A stretch of DNA of 64,000 nucleotides from Mesorhizobium sp. INR15 (GTDB lineage Bacteria > Pseudomonadota > Alphaproteobacteria > Rhizobiales > Rhizobiaceae), in NCBI RefSeq assembly GCF_015500075.1, contig NZ_CP045496.1:1932001-1996000 (forward strand), written 5' to 3'. The first letter of the stretch is position 1; each line of letters starts with the position of its first letter. This document shows, piece after piece, positions 25,231 to 33,287 of this stretch. The position numbers were made by a program, and so were the translations under genes. The notes beneath the pieces were generated by a model, which saw nothing but the letters and a program-made list of their open reading frames with translations, searched no databases and had not been told where the DNA came from.

Positions 25231-25934
25231 GCCGCGATTTTTCCCGGGGCGAAAGCGGCGACATCGATGATGCGGTCGGCAACCGCCTCGCGCACATCGT
25301 GGTCGTGGAAGATGCCGAGCAAGGCGACGCCCGCCGTCTTCTTGGCCGCGATCAGGGCGATCACCACGTCGCGGTTTCGGGCATCGAGCGAAGCGGTCGG
25401 CTCGTCGAGCAGCAGGATCGGGTGCTCGGTGATGAAGCCGCGCGCGATGTTGATGCGCTGCTGCTCGCCGCCCGAGAAGGTCGCCGGCGGCAAGGCCCAA
25501 AGCTTCTCCGGCAGATTGAGCTGCGCCAGCAAGGCGCGCGCCTTGTCGCGCGCCGTCTCGCGTTCCTCGCCACGCTCCACCAGCGGCTCGGCGACGACAT
25601 CAAGCGCCGAAACGCGCGGCACGGTGCGCAGGAACTGGCTGACATAGCCGATGGTCTGACGGCGTATGGCAAGAACCGTGCGCGGGCTGGCGGTGGCGAG
25701 ATCGATCAACCCGTCATTGTGCCTGACGATGATCTGACCCTCGTCGACGGCATAGTTGCCGTAGAGCATTTTCAGGATCGAGCTCTTGCCAGCACCGGAT
25801 GGGCCGCCAAGCACGGTGCATTCGCCGGCCCGGATGGAGAAGGAGACACCGGAGACCACAGGCAATTTGATGCCGTCGCGCAGATGCATGGTGAAGCTCT
25901 TGGCGACGTCGGAGACAACGAGGGGGGTCGGCAT
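25227..25934 (-). CDS. phnL: C-P lyase ABC-type protein PhnL
   Basis: ABC-type ATPase subunit of 235 residues associated with the C-P lyase core. Walker A is GGPSGAGKSSILK, signature FSGGEQQRINIARGF and Walker B ILLLDEPTASLD; the GYVSQFLRTVPRVSALDVVAEPL segment is typical of PhnL. There is no cognate membrane domain; PhnK and PhnL form an ATPase dimer stacked on the lyase core. It is separated from phnK by a palindromic repeat (25985-26139) instead of the usual tight overlap. Confidence 0.92.
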   Translation of the reverse strand: MPTPLVVSDVAKSFTMHLRDGIKLPVVSGVSFSIRAGECTVLGGPSGAGKSSILKMLYGNYAVDEGQIIVRHNDGLIDLATASPRTVLAIRRQTIGYVSQFLRTVPRVSALDVVAEPLVERGEERETARDKARALLAQLNLPEKLWALPPATFSGGEQQRINIARGFITEHPILLLDEPTASLDARNRDVVIALIAAKKTAGVALLGIFHDHDVREAVADRIIDVAAFAPGKIAA

Positions 25935-25984
25935 CAGAAAGTCCTCCAGTCGCTATTCGATAGTGATCTTGGGTGGTGCCAGGC

Positions 25985-26139
25985 ACCCCCCTCTGGCCTG
26001 CCGGCCATCTCCCCCTCAAGGGGGGAGATTAATTGCTCTTCTGCCTGGCTCCATCTGCAAGGTCGGGGACTGGCGAAAGCCGACGCGACAGCCGATCTCC
26101 CCCCTTGAGGGGGAGATGGCCGGCAGGTCAGAGGGGGGT
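25985..26139. repeat. Long palindromic element between phnK and phnL
   Basis: Imperfect inverted repeat with arms of about 45 bases. Left: ACCCCCCTCTGGCCTGCCGG and CATCTCCCCCTCAAGG. Right: CCTTGAGGGGGAGATG and GCCGGCAGGTCAGAGGGGGG. The centre carries unrelated sequence of some 65 bases. Composition matches the mosaic repeats elsewhere in the window. It separates two genes that are normally adjacent. Confidence 0.75.
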
Positions 26140-26157
26140 ACGCCGGAGCAAGCATGA

Positions 26158-26934
26158 TCACACCTGCAAAATCGAGGAAACAAGCAATTGGGTGTAAGGC
26201 GCGCGCGGGTCGTCGAGCACGCGGTCGGTGAGACCGCTTTCGACAACGCGCCCGTCTTTCATCACCATCATGCGCTGCGACAACAGCCGTGCCACGGCGA
26301 GATCGTGGGTGACGACGATGGCCGCCAGGCCGAGATCGGTGACCAGACCGCGCAACAGGTCGAGCAGGCGCGCCTGTACCGAAACGTCGAGACCGCCGGT
26401 CGGCTCGTCCATGAACACCAGGCGCGGTCCGGTGACGAGATTGCGGGCGATCTGCAGGCGCTGGCGCATGCCGCCGGAGAAGGCGCGCGGTTCGTCGTCT
26501 ATGCGGTCCTCGTCGATCTCGACGCGCGACAGCCAGTCGACGGCGGTGGCGCGGATCTTGCCGTAGTGGCGATCGCCGACCGCCATCAGCCGCTCGCCGA
26601 CATTGGCGCCGGCCGAAACCGTCATGCGCAGGCCGTCGGCGGGGTTCTGGTGAACAAAGCCCCAGTCGGTCCGCATCAGGAAGCGGCGCTCGGCCTCGCT
26701 CATGCGGTAGAGTTCGCGGAACTGGCCGTCGCGCATGCGGTAGCTGGCGGTGCCGGAGCTCGGCAGCAGCCGCGTCGACAGGCAGTTGAGCAGTGTCGTC
26801 TTGCCTGAGCCGGACTCGCCGACCACAGCCAGCACTTCGCCCGGCCACAGGTCGAAAGTGACGTTGTCGCAGCCGACGCGCGAGCCGTAGAATTTTGACA
26901 GTGCGCTGACGCGCAGCAGCGGTTCGTGGGTCAT
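26158..26934 (-). CDS. phnK: C-P lyase ABC-type protein PhnK
   Basis: ABC-type ATPase of 258 residues that binds the PhnGHIJ core. Walker A GESGSGKTTLLN, the long PhnK-specific insert YRMRDGQFRELYRMSEAER, signature FSGGMRQRLQIARNL and Walker B LVFMDEPTGGLD are present. Start overlaps the phnJ stop by ATGA. In E. coli it docks on PhnJ and is needed for phosphonate use in vivo. Confidence 0.93.
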   Translation of the reverse strand: MTHEPLLRVSALSKFYGSRVGCDNVTFDLWPGEVLAVVGESGSGKTTLLNCLSTRLLPSSGTASYRMRDGQFRELYRMSEAERRFLMRTDWGFVHQNPADGLRMTVSAGANVGERLMAVGDRHYGKIRATAVDWLSRVEIDEDRIDDEPRAFSGGMRQRLQIARNLVTGPRLVFMDEPTGGLDVSVQARLLDLLRGLVTDLGLAAIVVTHDLAVARLLSQRMMVMKDGRVVESGLTDRVLDDPRAPYTQLLVSSILQV

Positions 26935-27842
26935 CGTGCCGGCTCCATTGTTTCGACAGCAGCCCGTGTCTCAGGCGCGAGATGGCCGCGATGGCCTTGT
27001 TCGCGCCGCTTCTCGCAATGATCGGTATCTGAACAGACGAACATGTGGCCGCCGTGGTCGTCGAGGATGACCTCGTCGAGATAGACATTCTCGGCCGCGC
27101 ACAGCGCGCAGGGCTGGTCGAAGGTTTGCACCTCGAACGGATGATCCTCGAAGTCGAGGCTGACCACGTCGGTGAAGGGCGGCAGCGCGTAGATGCGCTT
27201 TTCGCGGCCGGCGCCGAACAGCTGCAGCGCGGGCGAGCGGTGCATCTTCGGATTGTCGAATTTCGGCGTCGGCGACGGGTCCATGACGTAGCGGCCCTCG
27301 ACCTTGACCGGATAGGCATAGGTGGTGGCGATGCGGCCGTGCTTGGCGATGTCCTCGTAGAGCTTCACATGCATGAGGCCGTATTCCTCCAGCGCATGCA
27401 TTTTGCGCGTTTCGGTTTCGCGCGGCTCGAGGAAACGCAAGGGCTCCGGGATCGGCACCTGGTAGACCAGCACCTGGCCGGCGCCGAGCGGATGTTCCGG
27501 GATGCGGTGGCGGGTCTGGATGATGGTGGCTTGCGCTGTGTCGGTGGTCACCGCGACATTGGCGACCTTCTTGAAGAAGGCACGGATCGAAACCGCGTTG
27601 GTGGTGTCGTCGGCACCTTGGTCGATGACCTTCAGCACGTCATCGGGGCCGATGATCGACGCGGTGACCTGAACGCCGCCGGTGCCCCAGCCGTAAGGCA
27701 TCGGCATTTCGCGTGAGGCGAACGGCACCTGATAGCCGGGAATGGCGATGCCCTTGAGGATCGCCCGCCGGATCATCCGCTTGGTCTGTTCGTCGAGATA
27801 GGCGAAGTTGTAGGTGGCGATGTCTGTCGGTTGCGCGGTCAT
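26931..27842 (-). CDS. phnJ: Carbon-phosphorus lyase, radical SAM subunit PhnJ
   Basis: Catalytic subunit of 303 residues that cleaves the C-P bond of 5-phosphoribose-1-alkylphosphonate using S-adenosylmethionine. Four cysteines (245, 248, 270, 276) reproduce the spacing of E. coli Cys241, 244, 266 and 272: three bind the 4Fe-4S cluster and the last carries the catalytic thiyl radical. The conserved start (YNFAYLDEQTKRMIRRA) and MPMPYGWGTGG segment are intact. It overlaps phnI and phnK by four bases at each end, so subunits are translationally coupled. Confidence 0.95.
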   Translation of the reverse strand: MTAQPTDIATYNFAYLDEQTKRMIRRAILKGIAIPGYQVPFASREMPMPYGWGTGGVQVTASIIGPDDVLKVIDQGADDTTNAVSIRAFFKKVANVAVTTDTAQATIIQTRHRIPEHPLGAGQVLVYQVPIPEPLRFLEPRETETRKMHALEEYGLMHVKLYEDIAKHGRIATTYAYPVKVEGRYVMDPSPTPKFDNPKMHRSPALQLFGAGREKRIYALPPFTDVVSLDFEDHPFEVQTFDQPCALCAAENVYLDEVILDDHGGHMFVCSDTDHCEKRREQGHRGHLAPETRAAVETMEPAR

Positions 27843-28951
27843 TCCGCTGCCTCCCTTTTCTCTTCAATCTTCGCGGGATTCTCTCGGGCGTCGTATTCGG
27901 CGCGCATGCGGCGCACGAGATCGAGTTCGGCCTGGAAGTCGACATAGTGCGGCAGCTTGAGATGCTCGACAAAGCCGGTCGCCTGGACATTGTCTGAATG
28001 CGAGATGACGAATTCCTCGTCCTGTGCGGCGGCAACGACATCTTCGCCGAGTTCGGAAGCACGAAGCGCCCGGTCGCAGAGCGCCATCGCCATCGCCTTG
28101 CGCTCGCTCTGCCCGAAGACCAAGCCATAGCCGCGCGTAAATTGCGGCGGCGCCTTGGCCGAACCCTTGAACTGGTTGACCATCTGGCACTCGGTGACGT
28201 GCACCGTGCCGAGCGGCACGGCGAAAGGTAGTTCCGGCACGTCGAGTTCCAGATCGACCTCGCCGATGCGGATCTCGCCGACAAAGGGATGGTTGCGGGC
28301 ATAGCCGCGCTGGGTGGAATAGCCGAGCGCCAGCAGGAAACCCTCGTCGCCGCGTGACAGCGCCTGCAGGCGGATGTCGCGCGCCATTGGAAATTCCAGC
28401 GGCTCGCGGGTGATGTCGCCCGGGATATGATCCCCAGGCATGTCGCCGTCCGGCTCGATCAGGCCTTCGCGGGCAAGGATCGCCGAGACACGCGGCATGG
28501 CTTCCGCCTCAGTTGCACGCTGCAAGGGTTCCGGGACATCGGCACCGGCGGCAAGCTCGGGGTCGAGCAGGCGGTGCGTGTAGTCGAAGGTAGGGCCGAG
28601 CAACTGGCCCCCGGGAAGATCCTTGTAGGTCGCCGACACGCGCCGTTCGATCAGCATCGTGGCGGTGTCGATCGGCTTGGAATAACCGAAGCGCGGCAGC
28701 GTCGTGCGATAGGCGCGAACAAGGAAGATCGCTTCGATCATGTCGCCGCGTGCCTGGACGATGGCAAGCGCGGCCAGCTCACGGTCGTAGAGCGAGCCTT
28801 CGCTCATAACCCGGTCAACACCAAGCGCCAGTTGCTCGACGATCTGGTCGAGCCTCAACGCCGGCACCGACCGGTCGCCGCGCCGCCGGTCGGCGAGCAG
28901 GCTGTGAGCGTTGGCAATGGCGGCTTCGCCGCCTTTTACCGCGACATACAT
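27839..28951 (-). CDS. phnI: C-P lyase core subunit PhnI
   Basis: Nucleosidase subunit of 370 residues; with PhnG, PhnH and PhnL, PhnI transfers the phosphonate onto the ribose C1 of a nucleoside triphosphate. The start MYVAVKGGEAAIANAH and the segments SEGSLYDRELAALA, DTATMLIERRVSATYKDLPGGQLLGP and NHPFVGEIRIGEV are characteristic. The ATG at 28951 lies two bases above the phnH stop; a longer reading back to 29005 runs into phnH and is rejected. Confidence 0.94.
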   Translation of the reverse strand: MYVAVKGGEAAIANAHSLLADRRRGDRSVPALRLDQIVEQLALGVDRVMSEGSLYDRELAALAIVQARGDMIEAIFLVRAYRTTLPRFGYSKPIDTATMLIERRVSATYKDLPGGQLLGPTFDYTHRLLDPELAAGADVPEPLQRATEAEAMPRVSAILAREGLIEPDGDMPGDHIPGDITREPLEFPMARDIRLQALSRGDEGFLLALGYSTQRGYARNHPFVGEIRIGEVDLELDVPELPFAVPLGTVHVTECQMVNQFKGSAKAPPQFTRGYGLVFGQSERKAMAMALCDRALRASELGEDVVAAAQDEEFVISHSDNVQATGFVEHLKLPHYVDFQAELDLVRRMRAEYDARENPAKIEEKREAAE

Positions 28952-28952
28952 G

Positions 28953-29564
28953 TTAAGCCTCCATCGTCTTGATGCGGGTCGTGCGCGGCAGGCAGGCGAT
29001 GCCATCCGGTGCGGCCAGGATGATGTCGATGCCGCGCGGGAAGCGCTTGATATTCTGCTTCCACTGTTCGACGAAGTGACGCGGCATCGCTGCTGGCGCG
29101 ATCGTCGCGCTGGCCTCGATGCCGGGACCTTGGAGCAGCAGCGGCGCGCCCGAAAAGAGGTCGCTCACCTGCAGGATGAGTGTGGTTGAACGGTCGGGAT
29201 AGTCCTGCGTGCCTTGCGAAAAGCCATCGAGCGCCATCATCTCGGCGGGCGAGGCGATCAGCGCGAAATGCGCGTCAGCCGGCGTGTTGGCCATCGGCGC
29301 GCCGCTGTGGAAGCCAAGCCAGGTTTTCACCGCAGCCGCAGCCTGGAGGGCAGGGTCGAGCCAGAGCGGCGTGTCGTTGTCGCAGAGCGCCAGGGCGATG
29401 GCGCCGGCGGTTGCCGTCAATGGCGCCGGCGGGCGGGCGAAGGCCGGCAAGGGCTGCACCGTGCCTGGCCGCGCCATCGCGTCCATGACGGCGCGAAAGA
29501 CGGTCTGGGCATTGAACACCGGATCGGCAAAGCCGCCGTCGATTGCTTGCGTTGAAACGTCCAT
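28953..29564 (-). CDS. phnH: C-P lyase core subunit PhnH
   Basis: Subunit of 203 residues, part of the G2H2I2J2 core. Typical segments are GFADPVFNAQTVFRAVMDAMARPG, shared in PhnH N-termini (ADPVFxxQxxFRxxMxAMxxPG), and FPRGIDIILAAPDGIACLPRTT at the C-terminus. PhnH has a degenerate PLP-transferase-like fold and no known catalytic residues of its own. Stop and start are tightly packed against phnI and phnG. Confidence 0.93.
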   Translation of the reverse strand: MDVSTQAIDGGFADPVFNAQTVFRAVMDAMARPGTVQPLPAFARPPAPLTATAGAIALALCDNDTPLWLDPALQAAAAVKTWLGFHSGAPMANTPADAHFALIASPAEMMALDGFSQGTQDYPDRSTTLILQVSDLFSGAPLLLQGPGIEASATIAPAAMPRHFVEQWKQNIKRFPRGIDIILAAPDGIACLPRTTRIKTMEA

Positions 29565-30028
29565 CAGTCTTCTCCGCGAACCATGGTGAAGAAATCGACC
29601 TTCGTCGCCGCCGTCTCGGCGCGGCGCTTGTCACGAGCCTCGGTCAGTGTTGCCTGCAGCGGGGCGATGAGCCTGGTCTCGACCTCATGACGATGGCCGG
29701 GGTCCTGCCAAAGCGCGTCGGCGATCGCCGCCAGCCTGGCCTTCTGCTTGTCGCGGCCGAGCGCGTAGCAATGACCGACCTGGCCGGATGCCAGCCGCAC
29801 AGTGGCCCGGGTAACGGTGGCCTCACCGACATTGAACGGCGCGCCACCGCCGCCGATGCGGCCACGCATGGTGACCAGCCCGGTTTCGGGGCCGCGCAGC
29901 AATTCGGCCTCGACGGGCAGGCCCGACACGTTCCAGAGCCGGACAATGTCGTCGCCGCTGGATTGCGCCAGTGTTGCCATGGCGGCTTTGCGCCCGGCCT
30001 GGTCCCTTGCTTCCTGTCCTCGCATCAT
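29564..30028 (-). CDS. phnG: C-P lyase core subunit PhnG
   Basis: Subunit of about 154 residues and the first gene of the lyase operon. The family sequence is clear: GLVTMRGRIGGGGAPFNVGEATVTRATVRL and GHCYALGRDKQKARLAAIADAL. Of the ATGs at 30034, 30028 and 30025, the second or third is best spaced from the AGGA at the ribosome-binding site. Expression should be controlled by the palindrome at 30050-30069. Confidence 0.92.
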   Translation of the reverse strand: MMRGQEARDQAGRKAAMATLAQSSGDDIVRLWNVSGLPVEAELLRGPETGLVTMRGRIGGGGAPFNVGEATVTRATVRLASGQVGHCYALGRDKQKARLAAIADALWQDPGHRHEVETRLIAPLQATLTEARDKRRAETAATKVDFFTMVRGED

Positions 30029-30049
30029 CAACATTCCTCATTGCTAAAT

Positions 30050-30069
30050 TTGTCTATTGATATAGACAA
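30050..30069. promoter_or_regulatory. Perfect palindrome between phnG and phnF, likely PhnF operator
   Basis: TTGTCTAT and ATAGACAA flank TGAT. It lies 20-25 bases upstream of the phnG start in the divergent phnF-phnG gap, which is conspicuously AT-rich. TATAGACA-type arms resemble sites reported for PhnF-like HutC regulators. A second partial arm (TATATC/TATTATC) follows at about 30080. Confidence 0.6.
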
Positions 30070-30146
30070 CTATACAAATTATATCTATTATCTAACGTGT
30101 GTCCATGACGGGTGGATGACAGGGGTTGGAAGGCCGGGGGCAAAAG

Positions 30147-30896
30147 ATGGTTGGGCAACAGACGGCCGACAGCATTGAGCGGCGCAGCGGCGTTTCGCTG
30201 TGGCGCCAGATCGCCGACAAGATCCTGCAGTCGATTGCCGTTGGCGACTTTGCCGAGAATGCGGCACTGCCGCCCGAGGTGGCGCTGGCCGAACGCTACG
30301 GCGTCAACCGCCATACGGTACGCAGTGCCATTTCGGCCCTTGTGCAGGAAGGCGTGCTTCGGGCCGAGCAGGGGCGCGGTACTTTCGTGCTGTCACGCAA
30401 ACGGCTGTCTTACCCGATCGGCGCGCGCACGCGCTTCTCGACCGGCCTGCAAGGGCAGACATCGGAGCGGCATATCGTGCTGCTCGCGTCGACGGTCGAG
30501 CCGGCCAGCCCGCGCGTCGCCGAGGGCCTTGGGCTTGCCAGGGGCGCTGACGTGATACGCTTGGAGACGCGCGGTGAAGCTGATGGGCGGGCGGTCTCGC
30601 GTGCCGCCGGCTGGTTCGATGCCAAACGCTTTGCCGGGATCGACGCCGCGATGGCGCAAACCGGATCGATCACCGCATCGCTGGCACGCTTCGGCATCGA
30701 CGACTATCTCAGGCAGTCGACCGTGCTGTCGGCGCGCCATGCGGATGCCGCCGACCTCGCCGACCTCGACCTGCGGCCGGGCGCCATCGTGCTGGTCACG
30801 GTTGCCATCAACGTCACGCCCGACGGCCAGCCGATCCAGTTTTCCGAATCCCGCTTTCCGGCCGAGCGGGTGGAGTTGAAATTGTCGGCGCTGTAG
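30147..30896 (+). CDS. phnF: GntR/HutC-family regulator PhnF
   Basis: Transcription factor of about 249 residues, divergent from phnG. The winged helix (LPPEVALAERYGVNRHTVRSAISALVQEGVLRAEQGRGTF in outline) is followed by a UTRA effector-binding domain (about 95-245) typical of HutC-subfamily proteins. I chose the ATG at 30147 after GGGGGC; a TTG at 30126 is possible. It probably represses phnG-phnL and itself through the palindrome in the shared gap. Confidence 0.88.
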   Translation: MVGQQTADSIERRSGVSLWRQIADKILQSIAVGDFAENAALPPEVALAERYGVNRHTVRSAISALVQEGVLRAEQGRGTFVLSRKRLSYPIGARTRFSTGLQGQTSERHIVLLASTVEPASPRVAEGLGLARGADVIRLETRGEADGRAVSRAAGWFDAKRFAGIDAAMAQTGSITASLARFGIDDYLRQSTVLSARHADAADLADLDLRPGAIVLVTVAINVTPDGQPIQFSESRFPAERVELKLSAL

Positions 30897-30972
30897 GGCG
30901 GATCCTATATCAGACCGTGACTTATCTCGATCGCGCCCGCCTGTCGGCGGCTTCGCGTCTGAGGACCGGCTT

Positions 30973-31157
30973 CCCCCACTCCGTCTCGGCTTCGCCGGGC
31001 CACCTCTACCCCCTCCGGAGGGAGAGGAAGGGGAGCCCGCTGTGATGGCGGGAGAGGAAGAACCCGGTTGGAGGAGCGTTGGCGGTAAAAGCTCGCGCCC
31101 TTCCTCTACCCCGTCGATCGGGGGAGAGGTGTCGAGCGCAGCTCGACGGAGTGGGGG
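30973..31157. repeat. Inverted intergenic repeat
   Basis: Perfect 13-base ends CCCCCACTCCGTC (30973-30985) and GACGGAGTGGGGG (31145-31157) enclose further palindromic blocks such as CCCTCCGGAGGG and CCTCTACCCC facing GGGGGAGAGG. It fills most of the 291-base gap between convergent phnF and the Zn-dehydrogenase gene. Confidence 0.65.
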
Positions 31158-31187
31158 TCGACCTGCGCGGGCATCTTCAATTCCGTG

Positions 31188-32207
31188 TTATGATCCAATC
31201 TCGATCACAGCCTTGATCAGGCCGGACTTTTCATGTGCCCAGCGGGCGAGATCGGACGGCGTAGCGGCAAGCGTTGTTGTGTGGGTAACCAGCTTCGCCA
31301 ATGGCACGGCGCCGTCACGGATCGAGGCGGCGACATGATCGAAGTCGGCGCGCAAGGCATTGCGGCTGCCGACCAGCGTCATCTCACGCTTGTGGAATTC
31401 GGGATCGGAGAAGCTGATGTCGTCCTTGACGACGCTGACCAGAACCAGCGTGCCGGCATGCGCGACATGGGCGAAGGCCGATTGCACCGACTGGGTGTTG
31501 CCGGTGGCGTCGAAGACCACGTCGAAGCCTTCGCCGTTGGTTGCTTCGCGAACCAGATCGGCCGCTGATGCTTGCGAACCATCAAGGACCGAGAAGCCGA
31601 GTTCACTTGCCGCGAAGCCCAGTCTTTCGCTGCTCATGTCGAGCAGGCTCACGTCGAGGCCGGCGATGCGGGCGAAGATGGCGGTGCCGAGGCCGATCGG
31701 GCCGGCGCCGATGACCAGCGTACGCGCGTCTGGTTCGGCCCGCGCCCGGCGCACCGCATGCGCGCCGATGGCCAGGAATTCGACGGCGGCGGCGTCGGCC
31801 AGCGAGAGGCCGTTGGCCGGATAGAGGTTTTGTGCCGGCACCAGGATCTGCTCGCACATGGCGCCGTCGCGATGGACGCCGAGCACTTCGATCCTGACGC
31901 AGCAATTGGGTCTGCCTTGCCGGCAGGCGATGCATTTGCCGCAAGCGAGATAGGGATTGATGACCACCGGTTCGCCAACGGCGAGATCGACACCGGCGCC
32001 TGTCTCCACGATGGTTCCCGATACCTCGTGGCCCATGATGCGGGGATAGGCGAGGAACGGATGCTTGCCTTCGAAGATATGGTAGTCGGTGCCGCAGATG
32101 CCGACATGGCTGACCGCGACCAGCGCCCAGCCCGGAGGCGGCGCGCCGGGCGCCTGATGGTCTTCAAGAACAAGGTCGCCGGGCGAGCGGCAGACTACGG
32201 CTTTCAT
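31188..32207 (-). CDS. Zinc-dependent alcohol dehydrogenase, L-galactonate 5-dehydrogenase-like
   Basis: Medium-chain dehydrogenase of 339 residues. Catalytic zinc ligands are in GICGTDYH and MGHEVSG; the structural zinc loop has four cysteines (ACGKCIACRQGRPNCC); the NAD loop is VIGAGPIGLG. The FSDPEFHKREMTLVGSRNA segment closely resembles E. coli LgoD (YjjN), which oxidises L-galactonate to D-tagaturonate. Related enzymes act on other sugar acids or polyols, so the substrate is provisional. It follows the RbsABC-type importer, with a hairpin in between. Confidence 0.84.
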   Translation of the reverse strand: MKAVVCRSPGDLVLEDHQAPGAPPPGWALVAVSHVGICGTDYHIFEGKHPFLAYPRIMGHEVSGTIVETGAGVDLAVGEPVVINPYLACGKCIACRQGRPNCCVRIEVLGVHRDGAMCEQILVPAQNLYPANGLSLADAAAVEFLAIGAHAVRRARAEPDARTLVIGAGPIGLGTAIFARIAGLDVSLLDMSSERLGFAASELGFSVLDGSQASAADLVREATNGEGFDVVFDATGNTQSVQSAFAHVAHAGTLVLVSVVKDDISFSDPEFHKREMTLVGSRNALRADFDHVAASIRDGAVPLAKLVTHTTTLAATPSDLARWAHEKSGLIKAVIEIGS

Positions 32208-32232
32208 GTTTCAATCCAGTCAGGTCATGGCG

Positions 32233-32264
32233 TTGCCGGCCCATCGAACGAAGAGGGCCGGCAA
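32233..32264 (-). terminator. Intercistronic hairpin after the permease gene
   Basis: Ten-base arms TTGCCGGCCC and GGGCCGGCAA with a 12-base loop, between the permease stop and the dehydrogenase start. No T-run, so it may be a processing or stability element and not a terminator. Confidence 0.4.
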
Positions 32265-32281
32265 TTCCGCCAGGGGGTGGG

Positions 32282-33250
32282 TTACTTGCCGCCGCGGCGG
32301 CGCAACCCGTCGAAATAGACGATGATGATGATCAGCGCGCCGGTGATGATGCGCTGCCAGAACGAATTGACGTTGAGCAGATTGGCGCCGTTGTTGATGG
32401 TGGCCAGGATGAAGGCGCCGAGCAGCGGCCCATGCACCGAGCCGACCGCGCCGAACAGCGATGTGCCGCCGATGACCGACGAAGCAATCGCTTGCAGTTC
32501 CCAGCCTTCGGCCTGCGTCGGGTTGCCGATGCCGATGCGGGCGGCAAGCAGGACGCCGACGAAGGCCGCGCACAGGCCTGACAGCGTGTAGGCCATGTAA
32601 ATGGTGCGCTGGACATTGACGCCCGACAGGCGCGACGCCTCGGCGTTGGAGCCGACCGAAAAGAGATAGCGGCCCCAGCGGCTGTGATGGAGGAAGATGT
32701 AGGCCGGAATGCCGACCAGGATGACCATCCAGAACAGATTGGGGATGCCGATAAAGGAGTTGCGGGAGAAGGCGGTGAAGCTGTCGCTGTTGATGTTGAT
32801 CGAGTTGCCGTTGGTCATCAAAAGGCCGATGCCGCGCAGCGAAGTCAGGGTTGCCAGCGTGATGATGAAGGGTGGCAGTCCCATCTTGACGATGCCGAAA
32901 CCGTGGAAGAGGCCGATGCAGACGCCGACCAGCAGCGTCACCAGAATGGCCAGCCAGATCGGGAAACCGGCATTGATCATCATGGCGACGACGACAGTGG
33001 CGAAGCCGACCACGGCGCCAACCGACAGGTCGATGCCGCCGGTGATGATGACGAAGGTCTGGCCGACCGCCATGATGGCGATCATCGACCCCTGGCGCAG
33101 AAGATTGGCGATGTTGTTGGCGGAGGCGAAACTGCTTGTCGTCACCGACAGCAGAATCCAGAGCAGAACCAGCAGAGCCAGAAGCGTCAGCCCAAACAGG
33201 ACGTTGTAATTCCGCTTCGGCTTTTCGGCCGGTAGAGTTTCGGTGCTCAT
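32282..33250 (-). CDS. Sugar ABC transporter permease (RbsC type)
   Basis: Permease of 322 residues with 8-10 membrane spans, of the CUT2 class that imports pentoses, methyl pentoses and similar sugars. The ITGGIDLSVGAVVGFATVV segment and QAIASSVIGGTSLFGAVGSVHG near the C-terminus are family hallmarks. It follows the ATPase gene by 37 bases. The single gene implies a homodimeric channel. Confidence 0.9.
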   Translation of the reverse strand: MSTETLPAEKPKRNYNVLFGLTLLALLVLLWILLSVTTSSFASANNIANLLRQGSMIAIMAVGQTFVIITGGIDLSVGAVVGFATVVVAMMINAGFPIWLAILVTLLVGVCIGLFHGFGIVKMGLPPFIITLATLTSLRGIGLLMTNGNSININSDSFTAFSRNSFIGIPNLFWMVILVGIPAYIFLHHSRWGRYLFSVGSNAEASRLSGVNVQRTIYMAYTLSGLCAAFVGVLLAARIGIGNPTQAEGWELQAIASSVIGGTSLFGAVGSVHGPLLGAFILATINNGANLLNVNSFWQRIITGALIIIIVYFDGLRRRGGK

Positions 33251-33287
33251 GGTTCCTCCCGTTTCTTTTATTCGTCTTGTTCGCTTG

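Noticed and set aside
24568..26160. Other-frame readings across the phnL/acyltransferase area
   Set aside because: phnL, acyltransferase and phnK are intact in their frames and overlap normally; no frameshift is needed.
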